Shown piece by piece: positions 63,253 through 64,000 of a stretch of DNA of 64,000 nucleotides. The DNA comes from Natronospirillum sp965602035 (GTDB lineage Bacteria; Pseudomonadota; Gammaproteobacteria; Pseudomonadales; Natronospirillaceae): contig OZ271919.1 of NCBI GenBank assembly GCA_965602035.1, positions 930,001-994,000 on the forward strand, written 5' to 3'. The notes beneath the pieces are model-generated. The model was not told where the DNA came from, did no database searches, and was given only the letters and a program-made list of their open reading frames with translations. The position numbers and the translations under genes are program-made. The first letter of the stretch is position 1, and each line of letters starts with the position of its first letter.

Positions 63253-64000
63253 CTATCTGTGTTGTTTGGCGCAGTACATGGCATCATCGGCGTGGCGCAG
63301 CAACGTGTCCACGTCCTCTCCATCGGTCGGATAATGCGCTACCCCGATACTGCAGGACGGCAAAGTCACATTACCCAACTCTGCCTCGGCGGGTTGGTTC
63401 AGAACGTCGCGGATCCGGTCCACCCGCTCTGCCACAACGTGTTCAGATTCGCTGCCCGCTGCCGGAATATCGGTCAGAAGAACAATGAATTCATCCCCGC
63501 CCATACGCGCCACAGTATCGGTTTCCCGAATGCAGCTTTCGAGCCGTCGAGCAATGGTGCAAAGCACCCGGTCGCCTGCCATATGGCCATAGGCATCGTT
63601 GACCTCTTTGAAGTCATTGATATCCACAAACAGCAAGGCCACTCTGGTTTCTCTGCGATGCGCCATGCGGATTGCCGAATCCAGTCGATCATAGAACAGT
63701 GACCGATTGGTCAACTGGGTCAGCGGGTCATGATGCGCAAGAAACCGTAACTCGGCTTCGGCCTGAGCCAGCGCACTGACATCACGCGCCACACCGACGC
63801 GGACCTGCTCCTCTTCATACCAGCGGGCTGACCAGAGCAGGTGAACGACGCTGCCGTCTTTGCGGAGAAAACGGTTGCGGAAATCAAGGTGGGATTGGCC
63901 GCTCAGTATTCGGCGAATCGCGTCCTGAGTTGTCGCGAGGTCGTCAGGGTGCATGTATTGCGTGATCAGCGTACCGACCATCTCATCCGACCGGTACCCG
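63253..64000 (-). CDS. PAS-GGDEF diguanylate cyclase (N terminus outside window)
   Basis: The frame is open through the right edge, so only the C-terminal 249 codons or so are seen. A PAS domain ends at about the first 100 residues (MVGTLITQYMHPDDLAT, RNRFLRKDGSVVHLLWS). The GGDEF domain follows with HDPLTQLTNRSLFYDRLD, an intact active site in VARMGGDEFIVLL and an upstream RETD inhibitory site. It should make c-di-GMP, opposing the EAL enzyme at 23.9 kb. Confidence 0.93.
   Translation of the reverse strand, partial: GYRSDEMVGTLITQYMHPDDLATTQDAIRRILSGQSHLDFRNRFLRKDGSVVHLLWSARWYEEEQVRVGVARDVSALAQAEAELRFLAHHDPLTQLTNRSLFYDRLDSAIRMAHRRETRVALLFVDINDFKEVNDAYGHMAGDRVLCTIARRLESCIRETDTVARMGGDEFIVLLTDIPAAGSESEHVVAERVDRIRDVLNQPAEAELGNVTLPSCSIGVAHYPTDGEDVDTLLRHADDAMYCAKQHR

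Noticed and set aside
1..64000. CRISPR array, rRNA or tRNA genes
   Set aside because: No regularly spaced repeats and no tRNA T-loop/acceptor patterns were found by eye; the only repeats are REP units, IS ends and attC-like sites.

Overview
The window is a gammaproteobacterial chromosome segment with moderately high GC and dense, often overlapping operons. MetH, GcvR, NfuA, RNase II, ElaA, YqhA, DUF2058 and a TRAP transporter together fit a marine or halophilic Oceanospirillales/Alteromonadales-type host. I cannot name the species from sequence alone. No rRNA, tRNA or CRISPR array was seen.

Regions. 0-12 kb: cysS-yidD-ycaR, RNase II, a pseudouridine-synthase-like protein without the catalytic Asp, and an RND efflux pair followed by a large lipoprotein of unknown function. 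11.6-19.5 kb: slipin/NfeD pair, TRAP dctPQM operon, a coiled-coil OmpA protein, nfuA. 19.6-29.7 kb: metH, DUF2970, a 35-aa membrane ORF, EAL phosphodiesterase, TRIC channel, gcvR, a lipoprotein, a Ca/Na antiporter. 29.9-35.4 kb: thpR and two minus-strand operons of small enzymes. 35.4-47.7 kb: three paralogous secreted barrel-like proteins, a four-gene MCE lipid-transport operon beside two of them, and small stress or enzyme genes.

47.9-55.1 kb is an accessory, AT-richer island. It opens with a 14-bp inverted repeat and a LexA-type box upstream of a dcm gene cut off by an IS3-family element. A second DDE element lies next to the first. Then, on the opposite strand, comes a cluster of integron attC-like sites without an integrase (CALIN). 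Its cassettes encode a PD-(D/E)XK-like DUF6602 protein broken by one in-frame TGA, a protein with an RN-x3-H (HEPN-like) motif, an intact YefM/YoeB toxin-antitoxin pair, and a decayed HigBA toxin-antitoxin module at the IS edge.

55-64 kb returns to host-like sequence: a phospholipase-D-like protein, a DUF2283 pair, REP-type palindromes, two short-chain dehydrogenases/epimerases, a racemase, a methyltransferase, PhzF, an MFS transporter and a partial PAS-GGDEF cyclase. The most promising items for novelty are the three-member barrel family with apparently leaderless promoters, and the cassette cluster.
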